Shown: positions 1-7,646 of the stretch, piece by piece
Numbering within the stretch: the first letter of the stretch is position 1
Layout of the letters: each line of letters opens with the position of its first letter
From: an uncultured Lachnospiraceae bacterium
Lineage (GTDB): Bacteria; Bacillota; Clostridia; Lachnospirales; Lachnospiraceae
NCBI GenBank assembly: GCA_902782625.1
Contig: CACZNZ010000297.1
Coordinates: forward strand, 1 to 10,639
Length of the DNA: 10,639 nt
Reading direction: 5' to 3'
Program-made: the position numbers and the translations under genes
Notes under the pieces: generated by a model
The model's database searches: none
What the model was told of the DNA's origin: nothing
The model's input: the letters and a program-made list of their open reading frames with translations, nothing else

Positions 1-1138
1 CATCATCCCGCAGTTCAATCGCTTTTAAGATTTCCTGAATAATCTCGAGTTTCTGGTGACTGTGCAGATAGGGCATGATCTCTACAAGATCTTCTCCGGC
101 ACGCCAGAACACTTCCTGCTGGCTGTTCAGCCTCAGCATATTCAGCAGATGTACCGCATAGATAAACTGTTCCTTTTCTTCACACCCTTTAAACCGTTCT
201 TTCAGGATGTCCAGATTGGTGATCTTATCAAGCCACAAATGTTGTGATCGTAAGTTTTCCTGGAACAGATCATTATAATCATAATCCTGCCAAAATGTCC
301 TGTCATCTTCTGTCAGTCCGATCACCTGCCGGATCCGGCTGATCAGGTATTGCTCTGCGATTCTCCTGTCTTCCCACGTCCCCACTCCTTCGAGATAGGT
401 TCGGATATCATCCGGACAGTGCCATCCCTGTGACAACCAGCGGTCAAGAATCCAGAAACACATAATGCGCAGTTCTTCATTCTCGCCCTTCATAAACGCT
501 CTCATGAAATCACAGATGTATCCTCGTTCCATGACGGTCCATGATTTCCATGAAATGTCCATGATGCCTTCTAAAAGGTTCAGACAGGTCAGCTCATCCC
601 AGAGAGCCGATTTGAAATAACTGCAGTATACAGACAGCATGCGCCTGCAATTCTCTTCCTTCGTACGCCTGGATACGGTTCTCATCACCAGCCGCAGGTC
701 ACTGCCAATCCATCTTTTTTTCCTCTCTGTCTTTTTTCCGGAAAGGAAAAGGATTCTGTGAATCATCTCTTTACAGATCGCTTCCTCCTCGCGGATACAC
801 ACCGAAAGCAGTTCTCCCACTGCCTGCGCTGCCTGCCGGCGGATGGCTCCGTTGTCATCAAAAAGCATTGAGAAGACCTGATAGAGAATCACTTTATTTT
901 CTTCGATATTCAAAGAGCGACTGTATTCTTTCAACATCGTCAGATGTGCACGGATTTCTCTCCAGTCCGTCTCAGCCTGCAGTTGCTCCATCAGGGCAAG
1001 TATGCCTTTTTCCTGATTCAGTTCCCGCAAAAACCTCTGCGACGCGCTAAGCCGGAGTGCCCGGAAATTCCTCGCAATCTCATGGTCGCCCATCAATTCC
1101 GGGGCCAGGGAATCATTTCGTCGTTTTTCTATCGTCAT
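1..1138 (-). CDS. Helical HEAT-like repeat protein, N-terminal part (runs off left edge)
   Basis: Reading leftward from the ATG at 1138, the frame stays open to the window edge, giving about 379 codons with no stop. The product begins MTIEKRRNDSLAPELMGDHE and is rich in Leu, Glu, Arg and Lys with no signal peptide or membrane segment, so it should be cytoplasmic. Around residues 95-110 there is a HEAT-like helix (GAIRRQAAQAVGELL), and the rest has the amphipathic helical rhythm of an alpha-solenoid. No catalytic motif is visible. Its ATG overlaps the stop of the upstream ATP-grasp gene as ATGA (1135-1138), with a purine-rich ribosome site (GGGGGGAAAGG, 1140-1150) just before it, so the two are probably translationally coupled. 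A scaffold or partner role for the ATP-grasp protein is inference from this coupling. The C-terminal half is not visible, so an extra enzymatic domain cannot be excluded. The coding call is solid; the function is unknown. Confidence 0.8.
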   Translation of the reverse strand, partial: MTIEKRRNDSLAPELMGDHEIARNFRALRLSASQRFLRELNQEKGILALMEQLQAETDWREIRAHLTMLKEYSRSLNIEENKVILYQVFSMLFDDNGAIRRQAAQAVGELLSVCIREEEAICKEMIHRILFLSGKKTERKKRWIGSDLRLVMRTVSRRTKEENCRRMLSVYCSYFKSALWDELTCLNLLEGIMDISWKSWTVMERGYICDFMRAFMKGENEELRIMCFWILDRWLSQGWHCPDDIRTYLEGVGTWEDRRIAEQYLISRIRQVIGLTEDDRTFWQDYDYNDLFQENLRSQHLWLDKITNLDILKERFKGCEEKEQFIYAVHLLNMLRLNSQQEVFWRAGEDLVEIMPYLHSHQKLEIIQEILKAIELRDD

Positions 1139-3702
1139 ACCTTTCCCCCCAATGCGCAGACCAGGCGTTCCTCATACAGATCATGATATAACATGCAGTC
1201 TTGATCCTCCGTCACATAAAGACCTATAATATTTTCCCATACTTCGGATTCCGGATCGATCATGGCAAGCCGATTCCCCAATGCCGTAATCTTCTCAGGC
1301 ACAAAGCAGGCAGTTCTCTCGTCTTCAAAAACAGCCATATACAGAATCTCATTCTCAACCAGATCCTGGAAGATATGACTTCCGTAGGATAATTCCGGAT
1401 TGTAACCTGCCCTCGATTCTGCGATCTCAAAGATTGCATGGAATTCACTGATATCTGAAAATGTGGTGGGAACGCCCAGTTCCGGAGAAGAGGTTCCCAC
1501 CCTGCCCGGTACCATCAGCAGCAGATTCTTTTCCTTCCCCTGATAATACCAGTTGATCCTTCCGATGGCTTTGGCGATCTCATATTTTTTCTGATACGGC
1601 ATATTGTAGTAAGCTATCGGATCCACATATACGATCGCATCGATCTTGCATTCCTGGGACTGCCCCATGGAAGTATGTCTGCAGTCCACAAATACATTTT
1701 CAGTGGAAAGATCTTCCGGAATCAAATGCCTGCCACGATCTTCAAAGACCTGCAGAGGCCGGCACTGCAAAAGATTGATCACATAGTCTTTATCCGGATT
1801 GATATTGATCGTAAACTCTACATCTACCGGCTGTTCATATTCCGACTGAATCGACTGCATCATTTCCTGCATGGTCCGCATGATCTCCCGATTGCATGCG
1901 ATTCCCTTGCAGGTGACAAACATCACATCCCGATACATGCCTCTGTCCCGGAATCTTCTTTCCGCATCCATGTCATGTTCCAGCAGGAGTTTCTTCAGAT
2001 AATCCGGAAGGAAAGGCTCAACTTTCGAAAACGGCACCTGAATCAGTTCCCCTGCCTCCTGATCAATAAGCTGTATATTGCGCTGGGAATAACGATGATG
2101 TTCCCCCGGTGATTTAAAGGAAGTGGCTTCCGGCTTATCGAGACTTACCAACCGTGGATAAGATCCTTCGATCCGGTCCACGGCACAGGTGCCAAGTCCC
2201 ATAACCAGCCGGAGCATCCCTGCCTTTGGATCAAGGGAATCCAGAAAACGATAGGTGCTGTAGGAATAACCTACGCCCGCAGCGCATGGCATATAGTATT
2301 TTCCGAATCTTGCACCGGAGACACGCATCACAAGAAGAGCCATTTGCTCATCCTTGTTGTTCAGTCCTCTTCGGAGTCGGTAATCCAGTGCCGATTTGCT
2401 CAGGGTGCTGGCATAGACCACCCGTATGGCATCTTCAAATTCTTTAAGTCTTTCCGTGATAGTTCCGTTGCCTGCACAAAAGACAGATTCATATTTTCCG
2501 GCGAATGCATTTCCAAATCCGTCTTCTAAAATACTGCTGGAGCGGACGATAACCGGTGCCGGCCCGTAATAGGTAAGCAGCCTGATGAACTCCTCTTCCA
2601 TTTCCTTTGAAAAGGTTCCGTGCATCAGTTTGTCTGCAAACTCCTCTGCCAGGGTAAAATACTCTTCCGGTTCTCTTTGTCTGACACGCAGATCCCAGAA
2701 TCCGTTCTCGACGATATAAGTATAGAAGACATCCGAACCGATGAAGAAAGAATTGTGCGGCTCCATATGCGCACTAAGATCCGGTCTTTTGTTCTCCACG
2801 ATTTTTCTTGCCGTCAGCATCCCGCAGGCTTTCCCACCGATCATCCCCGTTCCTACCATATGCTCTTTCACAAAAAAGTAGTCTGTCGGCTCAAAATGTT
2901 CTCGGATCATTTCACGGATCCGGGGATCCCTGCTCATCATGATGTCACAAATCCGGCTTAAATCTTCTGTGATATCCGCGCCACGTTCAAAGTCTTCGCG
3001 TACTTTATAAAAAAAGCGGTCCCAACTGTCCGCACTGTGTTCATTCGCGCTGTGCAAGGCAAAACTCATCGCCTTATGGAAACGTGCTTCCGTCACCCCG
3101 TCAGTCACAGGCACAAACCCGCTTTGCCCATTAAAAATAAAAGGACCGGTCTCCTCTGTATCCTGTCCTTCCTGTTTCCTGATACGAAGATACAGATTCT
3201 TAAAATCCGAAAACAACTCCAGCAGCACCTCCGCATGCTCTTTGATCTTATCGATCGCCCCCATGGAATGACGGCTTCTAATCAGAGGATAGAATGCTTT
3301 TGCTTTCATCTGGCGAACGATCGGCGTAATGACCATGAAGAAATTCTCCATCATAAGATCCGTCGCCCAGGCTGTCTGCATCTCCGAAAGGCAGTCAAAA
3401 ATATAGAAATAATCCTTATCTCCCCGCTCGAGAAGTCTGCACACCTCGATGGTAAACTGCTCAAAACGGTGTGTCAGAGGAATGTCGCAGATTTCTGCAA
3501 GACATTCCCCTTCTCCTGTAAAAAATGTTTTCTCAAGCTGTGACTGTTCGGAAAACCTGATGTATATCACCTTTTTTTTAAGCTGTCTGGCTTTCTCCAG
3601 ATAATAGGAGACCATTTGCTGAAATTCAGAAAACTCTGTCAGTTCCCACAGTATATTTCGTGCAGGATTATCCGCACCAAGCAGCTCGTTGAGTCCCTTC
3701 AT
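1135..3702 (-). CDS. PEP-synthase-like ATP-grasp (PPDK_N) protein lacking phosphohistidine domain
   Basis: 855 residues from the ATG at 3702. An upstream in-frame TTG at 3711 is possible, but the GAAGG at 3712-3716 sits 9 nt before the ATG and would touch the TTG, so ATG is preferred. Residues about 1-190 form an alpha/beta region (IFDCLSE at 101-107) with no Walker A, vaguely RecA/KaiC-like. Residues about 285-650 match the nucleotide-binding domain of PEP synthase and pyruvate phosphate dikinase: GGK at 289-291, VRSS at 386-389, ED at 393-394, AFAG at 399-402, DVE at 627-629 and QCRP at 646-649. The C-terminal region carries GTSSPELGVP (736-745) and YGSHIFQDLVE (773-783), as I recall from a broad uncharacterised family annotated 'PEP/pyruvate-binding protein'. 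The swivelling phosphohistidine domain and PEP-binding barrel are absent, so it cannot be a complete PEP synthase. It probably binds ATP; acceptor unknown. It lies 5 bp after the second GH32 gene and overlaps the next gene by 4 bp. Confidence 0.85.
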   Translation of the reverse strand: MKGLNELLGADNPARNILWELTEFSEFQQMVSYYLEKARQLKKKVIYIRFSEQSQLEKTFFTGEGECLAEICDIPLTHRFEQFTIEVCRLLERGDKDYFYIFDCLSEMQTAWATDLMMENFFMVITPIVRQMKAKAFYPLIRSRHSMGAIDKIKEHAEVLLELFSDFKNLYLRIRKQEGQDTEETGPFIFNGQSGFVPVTDGVTEARFHKAMSFALHSANEHSADSWDRFFYKVREDFERGADITEDLSRICDIMMSRDPRIREMIREHFEPTDYFFVKEHMVGTGMIGGKACGMLTARKIVENKRPDLSAHMEPHNSFFIGSDVFYTYIVENGFWDLRVRQREPEEYFTLAEEFADKLMHGTFSKEMEEEFIRLLTYYGPAPVIVRSSSILEDGFGNAFAGKYESVFCAGNGTITERLKEFEDAIRVVYASTLSKSALDYRLRRGLNNKDEQMALLVMRVSGARFGKYYMPCAAGVGYSYSTYRFLDSLDPKAGMLRLVMGLGTCAVDRIEGSYPRLVSLDKPEATSFKSPGEHHRYSQRNIQLIDQEAGELIQVPFSKVEPFLPDYLKKLLLEHDMDAERRFRDRGMYRDVMFVTCKGIACNREIMRTMQEMMQSIQSEYEQPVDVEFTININPDKDYVINLLQCRPLQVFEDRGRHLIPEDLSTENVFVDCRHTSMGQSQECKIDAIVYVDPIAYYNMPYQKKYEIAKAIGRINWYYQGKEKNLLLMVPGRVGTSSPELGVPTTFSDISEFHAIFEIAESRAGYNPELSYGSHIFQDLVENEILYMAVFEDERTACFVPEKITALGNRLAMIDPESEVWENIIGLYVTEDQDCMLYHDLYEERLVCALGGKV

Positions 3703-3707
3703 ATTTA

Positions 3708-5195
3708 TCAACCTTCTATGTCATATTTTGTCACTCTTAAGATGACGCTTCCCTGTGCATGGAAAGTAACTCCCTGTGCCGACTGATCCGTAAAGATCGT
3801 CGCAGAAAGCACCTTTTCCCCGTCATTGACAAATACCTCTACACTGAATCTGTCCAGGATGATGCGCAGTTTCAGTCTGCCTTTATCATGATTGATCCGT
3901 GCCCTTCTCTGATGAATGATCGCCCTTCTTGAGCCGGAAAACTTCCGGTCGATCTTCAGAATTCCTTCATGCGGCCGGAAGCTGACAGCCGTATGGTATT
4001 CATCATTCTTTGCAAATCTGACGGCAAACTTCTGGAACAATGGCACCTCAGGATCCGGGAAGAGTTCAATCTCCATGTCAATCAATCTGCCCTGTACCCC
4101 TTCAAGCGATATTTCATCATGGAAGATCCTGACATCGTCATGGACCACCATATTTGTTCTTAATGCATCAAATTCACGAATTGGTTTCTGTATCAGTCTG
4201 CCGTCTTTTATGGAAAGTTCTCTCGGAAGACTCATCTGTCCGAACCACGGTGTGGAGGCCACATGAAGATTACAGGTATCCCAGTTCTGCATCCAACCGA
4301 TCATCACCCGGCGCCCGTCCGGCGTCAATATCGTCTGGGGCGCATAAAAATCGATACCATAATCCAACGAATAGTTTGCTTCTTCTATGAACTGCTTTGA
4401 TTTAGAGTCGTAAGTTCCTGTCATATAGAAGGTTCCGTTACCATTATGATATTCGAGCCCTTTCGGCAGCATATCCTGTGCACTGCCAATCAGAATCTGT
4501 TTGCCTTCCAGTTCAAAATAATCCGGGCATTCCCACATACAGCCGATCCGGTAGTGATTCTCCAGCATTACCGAATCAAAATGCCAGGAAAACCCGTCTT
4601 CACTGGAGAAAATGACCATCCGGCCACCCTGCCCAATATGCTCATTGGCAACGACCGCCTTATAAGTCCCATCTTCCTCTCTCCATATCTTCGGATCACG
4701 AAATGCATACGGACTTCCGCCTTCCGGCAGATCATCCTCCGTCAGAACCGGATTCCCCTGATACTTTACATAATCGGTACCGTCTCCTACAGCGATATTC
4801 TGGGTCTGCACCTGTCTGGTGTCCCCTCTTTCGTCCTGTTCATAGATAATCCCGGTATACATCAGAAGCTGACTGCCGTCCGGCATAGTGATCGCTGAGC
4901 CGGAAAAACATCCGTCCCGGTCGTAAGGACTGTCCGGCGCAAGTGCTGCCGGCAGATAATTCCAATGGATCATATCTTTGCTTACAGCATGTCCCCAGTG
5001 CATAGGCCCCCAATGGGAATCATAGGGATGATACTGGTAAAACATATGGTAGCATCCCTGATAAAAAGAAAACCCGTTAGGGTCGTTCATCCATCCGACC
5101 CTGGCACTCAGATGAAATGCCGGCCTGTCATCGGGACGGATGAACTGTTCTTTTTCTTCTTCATATCTTCTGGCGTCTCTAAGTACCTGACTCAT
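3708..5195 (-). CDS. GH32 beta-fructofuranosidase (sucrose/fructan or sucrose-6-P hydrolase)
   Basis: 495 residues, full length for the family. It is a retaining glycoside hydrolase that cleaves beta-fructosides such as sucrose, sucrose-6-phosphate or short fructans. The five-bladed propeller carries all three signature blocks: WMNDPNG at 35-41 with nucleophile Asp38, RDP at 166-168 (transition-state stabiliser), and MWECP at 220-224 with acid/base Glu222. The C-terminal beta-sandwich shows the usual VEVFVNDGE stretch. No signal peptide is present, so it acts in the cytoplasm on imported sugar. Its ATG overlaps the stop of the HAD gene (ATGA, 5192-5195), with a GAGGG ribosome site 7 nt upstream (5203-5207). 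It differs clearly from the first GH32 of the operon: a canonical WMNDPNG and a short N-terminus. That suggests different substrates rather than simple duplication. Exact substrate preference cannot be read from sequence. Confidence 0.93.
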   Translation of the reverse strand: MSQVLRDARRYEEEKEQFIRPDDRPAFHLSARVGWMNDPNGFSFYQGCYHMFYQYHPYDSHWGPMHWGHAVSKDMIHWNYLPAALAPDSPYDRDGCFSGSAITMPDGSQLLMYTGIIYEQDERGDTRQVQTQNIAVGDGTDYVKYQGNPVLTEDDLPEGGSPYAFRDPKIWREEDGTYKAVVANEHIGQGGRMVIFSSEDGFSWHFDSVMLENHYRIGCMWECPDYFELEGKQILIGSAQDMLPKGLEYHNGNGTFYMTGTYDSKSKQFIEEANYSLDYGIDFYAPQTILTPDGRRVMIGWMQNWDTCNLHVASTPWFGQMSLPRELSIKDGRLIQKPIREFDALRTNMVVHDDVRIFHDEISLEGVQGRLIDMEIELFPDPEVPLFQKFAVRFAKNDEYHTAVSFRPHEGILKIDRKFSGSRRAIIHQRRARINHDKGRLKLRIILDRFSVEVFVNDGEKVLSATIFTDQSAQGVTFHAQGSVILRVTKYDIEG

Positions 5196-5971
5196 TCCTC
5201 ATCCCTCATGCTGTCTTCGAGGGCATCTACGATCGTCTCCACGACTTTGGTTGCTTTCTCCTGTACTTCCTTCGGTGCATAGGGGAAAGTGTAGGACACA
5301 TCGGAAGCCTCCAGCAGAGGCAGATCATTGATCGAGTCTCCGATTCCGTAAAGTTTCATATCGCCCAGATGCTCTCTCATATATTCCTTCAGATGTTCTA
5401 CTCCTTTGCCTTTGGTGCATCCTTTCGGCGCAATATCCACTTCCACCACATTCTGGAACGCATTGATATGGGCACCAAATACCTTGTTGATCTTTTCCGC
5501 AAGTGCGCGGGCCTCTTCCAGACTCTCATTATGTACGCCGAGCTGATGGACCATCCCTGGTTTGGCGTCATAGATACTCTTGATCACATGGTATTCTCCC
5601 GGATAATCCATCTCGGCAAAGACATGGATTATCCCGTCGATATCGATGGAGATCCTGTGTTCTTCAGGATTCACCATCTTAATGATGGCATCCGCCACAT
5701 CACGGTCTATCCCTCTTCGGTAGATTTCCCCCATCTCTCCGTCCACGATATTTGCACCGGTACTGGTAATATAGAAATCAGGTTTCACTTTCCCGCCGAT
5801 AAAGGGAGTCAGTCCCCCGATCTGGCGTCCGGTACACAGGCCGAACAAGTGTCCGGCTTCCTGGTATTCTCTGATCTTCTCTACATTTTCCACGGGAAGC
5901 TTTCTGTCTTCTTCCGCCTGATAAAAATACATTGTGCCGTCAAAATCGCTGGCAAATACTTTCTTCTTCAT
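5192..5971 (-). CDS. Cof-type HAD-IIB phosphatase
   Basis: 259 residues, typical of Cof/YidA-like HAD hydrolases that dephosphorylate sugar phosphates and related small molecules. All four motifs are visible: DFDGT with Asp9 and Asp11 (motif I), CTGR with Thr47 (motif II), Lys187 in CTKGKG (motif III), and GDSINDLPLL with Asp212 and Asp216 (motif IV). The middle region, residues about 85-180, is the type-IIB cap. No signal peptide; cytoplasmic. A perfect GGAGG ribosome site (5976-5980) sits in the 9-bp gap after the first GH32 gene, and its stop overlaps the start of the second GH32. HAD-IIB also includes sucrose-phosphate phosphatases, so its place between two GH32 enzymes makes a fructose-, glucose- or sucrose-phosphate a reasonable substrate guess. 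That is inference from context; Cof proteins are promiscuous and could equally act on a flavin or other phosphate. Confidence 0.92.
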   Translation of the reverse strand: MKKKVFASDFDGTMYFYQAEEDRKLPVENVEKIREYQEAGHLFGLCTGRQIGGLTPFIGGKVKPDFYITSTGANIVDGEMGEIYRRGIDRDVADAIIKMVNPEEHRISIDIDGIIHVFAEMDYPGEYHVIKSIYDAKPGMVHQLGVHNESLEEARALAEKINKVFGAHINAFQNVVEVDIAPKGCTKGKGVEHLKEYMREHLGDMKLYGIGDSINDLPLLEASDVSYTFPYAPKEVQEKATKVVETIVDALEDSMRDEE

Positions 5972-5980
5972 GGTTCCTCC

Positions 5981-7438
5981 CTAAATGACAAAGGTATCTT
6001 TCACCGATGCTTTCATCTGCCAGATCTTCATCTGTGCATTGTCGCTTACCGTATATCCGAATTCTTCCTTCGTCGGGTAACTGTGCGTGGTAAATGTTGC
6101 CTCCCCGTCATTGATAAAGAATTCCGTAGAACTGTGATCAATGAATATCCTCATTTTATATAGTGGCTGCTCAAGCGGTACAGAAAGAACCTCCCCTACT
6201 TTTTCATTAAAGCGTTTTTCCATCCCGGTCCTGTCGATGGTACAGGTCTTCGTCTCTGCGTCATAATGACAGGTCATGCCGCCCGTTCCGTCTTCTTTGG
6301 TATAAAGGTTCAGATCAAAGTCTCCCTCTCCTATATCTACCTGTATCTCACACGCCGGAAGGATTGTTCCTTCAGGAGCAATCTCCTCACCTCGAAGTTC
6401 CTCGATGCCTGTAATCGGAGACTGGATAAGATGACCGTCCTTAATCCTCAGTTCTCTTGGCAGGGTCATGCTGCCTTCCCACTCTTCCGGTTCTGTGGGA
6501 TAATGGTTATCCGGCAGTCCGATCCATGCGATAATGATGGATTTATCCGGATCTTCCACATTCGATGCCAGCTGAGCTGCATAATAATCGAATCCAAAGT
6601 CCAGATACCGATAGTCTGTCTCCGGTGTAAATGTCAGCGTATCAAAGTCCATCTGTCCAATCAGATAGACATTGTGGTTTGTGCTTTCTGCTCTGCCTGG
6701 AAGTTTGGTATACTGCGGCGAAAACAAAAGAAGATCTTTGCCGCTGATTCTCTCGATACACGGGCATTCCCACATACCGCCGAAATTCTCATAACCAGGA
6801 ACTTTCAGTTCTCCGGCAAAACTCCATCCTTTTAAGAGTTCCTCTGATTCATAGATCAGTACCGTTCCTCTTTCATCGAGGGTCTGTGCTCCGATGAAAA
6901 TGTAATATTTGCCCTTCTCCGGTACATAGATCACCTTGGGGTCTCTCTGGTGCTCACTGTAATCCGCTCTTGGTCCAAACAACGGTTCCGGAAGTTTCTC
7001 CGGTTTCCCATCAGCACCAAGCTTTGCCGCACAGGTATACGGTGTCCGCACCCAGTTCTCATCCCGATGGTTTCCTGTATAGAAAAAATACAGTTCATCA
7101 TTTGCACAGATTGCTGATCCGGAATGATTGCCCTTATTGTCATAGATCTTGTCCGGACGGAGCCCGACTCCTGCATTATCCCAGGATATCAGATCAGGAG
7201 AAGTAACATGATACCAATACTTCAGGCCATGCACCGCACCCCACGGACACCACTGATAAAACAGATGCCATTTCCCGTCATGATACGTAAATCCGTTTGG
7301 ATCACTTGACAGGCCTGTCACCGGCTGTACATGATATGTCTGCCGATAATCAGATGTACGGATTCTCTCATAGAGCCCCCGGATATCCTCCGGACTTTCC
7401 AGCACCCGATAGCGCTCCTCTAATGTCCACTCTTTCAT
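5981..7438 (-). CDS. scrB: GH32 sucrose-6-phosphate hydrolase, ScrB-like
   Basis: 485 residues and first gene of the operon. The long N-terminus (EERYRVLES, then YHVQPVTGL) resembles Gram-positive ScrB enzymes, which split PTS-delivered sucrose-6-phosphate into glucose-6-phosphate and fructose in the cytoplasm. The nucleophile block reads GLSSDPNGF (residues 42-50, Asp46): the Asn that usually precedes the Asp is Ser here. RDP is at 165-167 and MWECP at 222-226 with acid/base Glu224. The C-terminal sandwich has the expected FFINDGEATF stretch. The start is supported by an AGGGGG ribosome site (7445-7450) six nt upstream of the ATG. No sucrose PTS permease or LacI-type regulator is in the window, so the transporter must be elsewhere. 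GH32 membership is certain; the phosphorylated-sucrose preference is inferred from overall ScrB similarity. The Asn-to-Ser change could alter activity. Confidence 0.92.
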   Translation of the reverse strand: MKEWTLEERYRVLESPEDIRGLYERIRTSDYRQTYHVQPVTGLSSDPNGFTYHDGKWHLFYQWCPWGAVHGLKYWYHVTSPDLISWDNAGVGLRPDKIYDNKGNHSGSAICANDELYFFYTGNHRDENWVRTPYTCAAKLGADGKPEKLPEPLFGPRADYSEHQRDPKVIYVPEKGKYYIFIGAQTLDERGTVLIYESEELLKGWSFAGELKVPGYENFGGMWECPCIERISGKDLLLFSPQYTKLPGRAESTNHNVYLIGQMDFDTLTFTPETDYRYLDFGFDYYAAQLASNVEDPDKSIIIAWIGLPDNHYPTEPEEWEGSMTLPRELRIKDGHLIQSPITGIEELRGEEIAPEGTILPACEIQVDIGEGDFDLNLYTKEDGTGGMTCHYDAETKTCTIDRTGMEKRFNEKVGEVLSVPLEQPLYKMRIFIDHSSTEFFINDGEATFTTHSYPTKEEFGYTVSDNAQMKIWQMKASVKDTFVI

Positions 7439-7490
7439 AATTTTCCCCCTTTGTTAAAGAATAGTATTAAGATTTCAAAACCTTGATATC

Positions 7491-7519
7491 ATCATAGCAG
7501 AATAGGTTTACCGATTCAA
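7491..7519 (-). promoter_or_regulatory. Sigma-A-type promoter of the GH32 operon
   Basis: On the minus strand TTGAAT (7514-7519) is separated by exactly 17 nt from TATGAT (7491-7496). This gives a start near 7484 and a leader of about 45 nt before the scrB-like ATG at 7438. An 8-bp palindrome, TGATATCA (7484-7491), lies over the likely start site, and an ATAGC pentamer (7494-7498) overlaps the -10. The hexamers and spacing support the call, but no start site is mapped. Confidence 0.6.
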
Positions 7520-7579
7520 TTGTTTTCTTTGCTATATTACAATGATTTACAAATCAAGCCCATTCTTCTTTGTGATTAA

Positions 7580-7608
7580 TTGACAAAAAAATAGCGCTAT
7601 GCTATGAT
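7580..7608 (+). promoter_or_regulatory. Sigma-A promoter of the degV-family gene
   Basis: A perfect TTGACA (7580-7585) is followed after 17 nt by TATGAT (7603-7608), which should start transcription around 7615, about 30 nt before the ATG. The spacer contains the perfect 10-bp palindrome ATAGCGCTAT (7591-7600), directly followed by another GCTAT that runs into the -10. A repressor bound there would block RNA polymerase, so the palindrome is a candidate operator. Confidence 0.75.
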
Positions 7609-7631
7609 TCTTTTAGGCATAATATAGCATA
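7598..7631 (+). repeat. Inverted repeat in the degV promoter/leader
   Basis: The arms TATGCTAT (7598-7605) and ATAGCATA (7624-7631) are perfectly complementary over 8 bp with an 18-nt spacer. The left arm overlaps the -10 hexamer and the right arm ends just before the ribosome site, so it is more likely a protein-binding pair than an RNA hairpin. No binding protein is known from the sequence. Confidence 0.4.
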
Positions 7632-7646
7632 AAAAAGGAGTTCAGT

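Noticed and set aside
1675..2112. Plus-strand open frames opposite the ATP-grasp gene (also 3037-3543)
   Set aside because: They are composition-driven mirrors of a well-supported minus-strand gene and show no recognisable domain.
3703..3711. TTG at 3711 as start of the ATP-grasp protein
   Set aside because: The GAAGG ribosome site would directly abut this codon; the ATG at 3702 has proper spacing. The difference is only three residues.
5369..6163. Long plus-strand open frame (264 codons) opposite the HAD and GH32 genes
   Set aside because: It lies antisense to two clear enzyme genes with complete catalytic motifs and crosses the junction between them. No ribosome site or family resemblance supports it.
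7505..7520. Possible catabolite-repression (cre) site near the GH32 operon -35
   Set aside because: TTGAATCGGTAAACC resembles cre only if one base is inserted and breaks the conserved spacing around CG, so it is not called.
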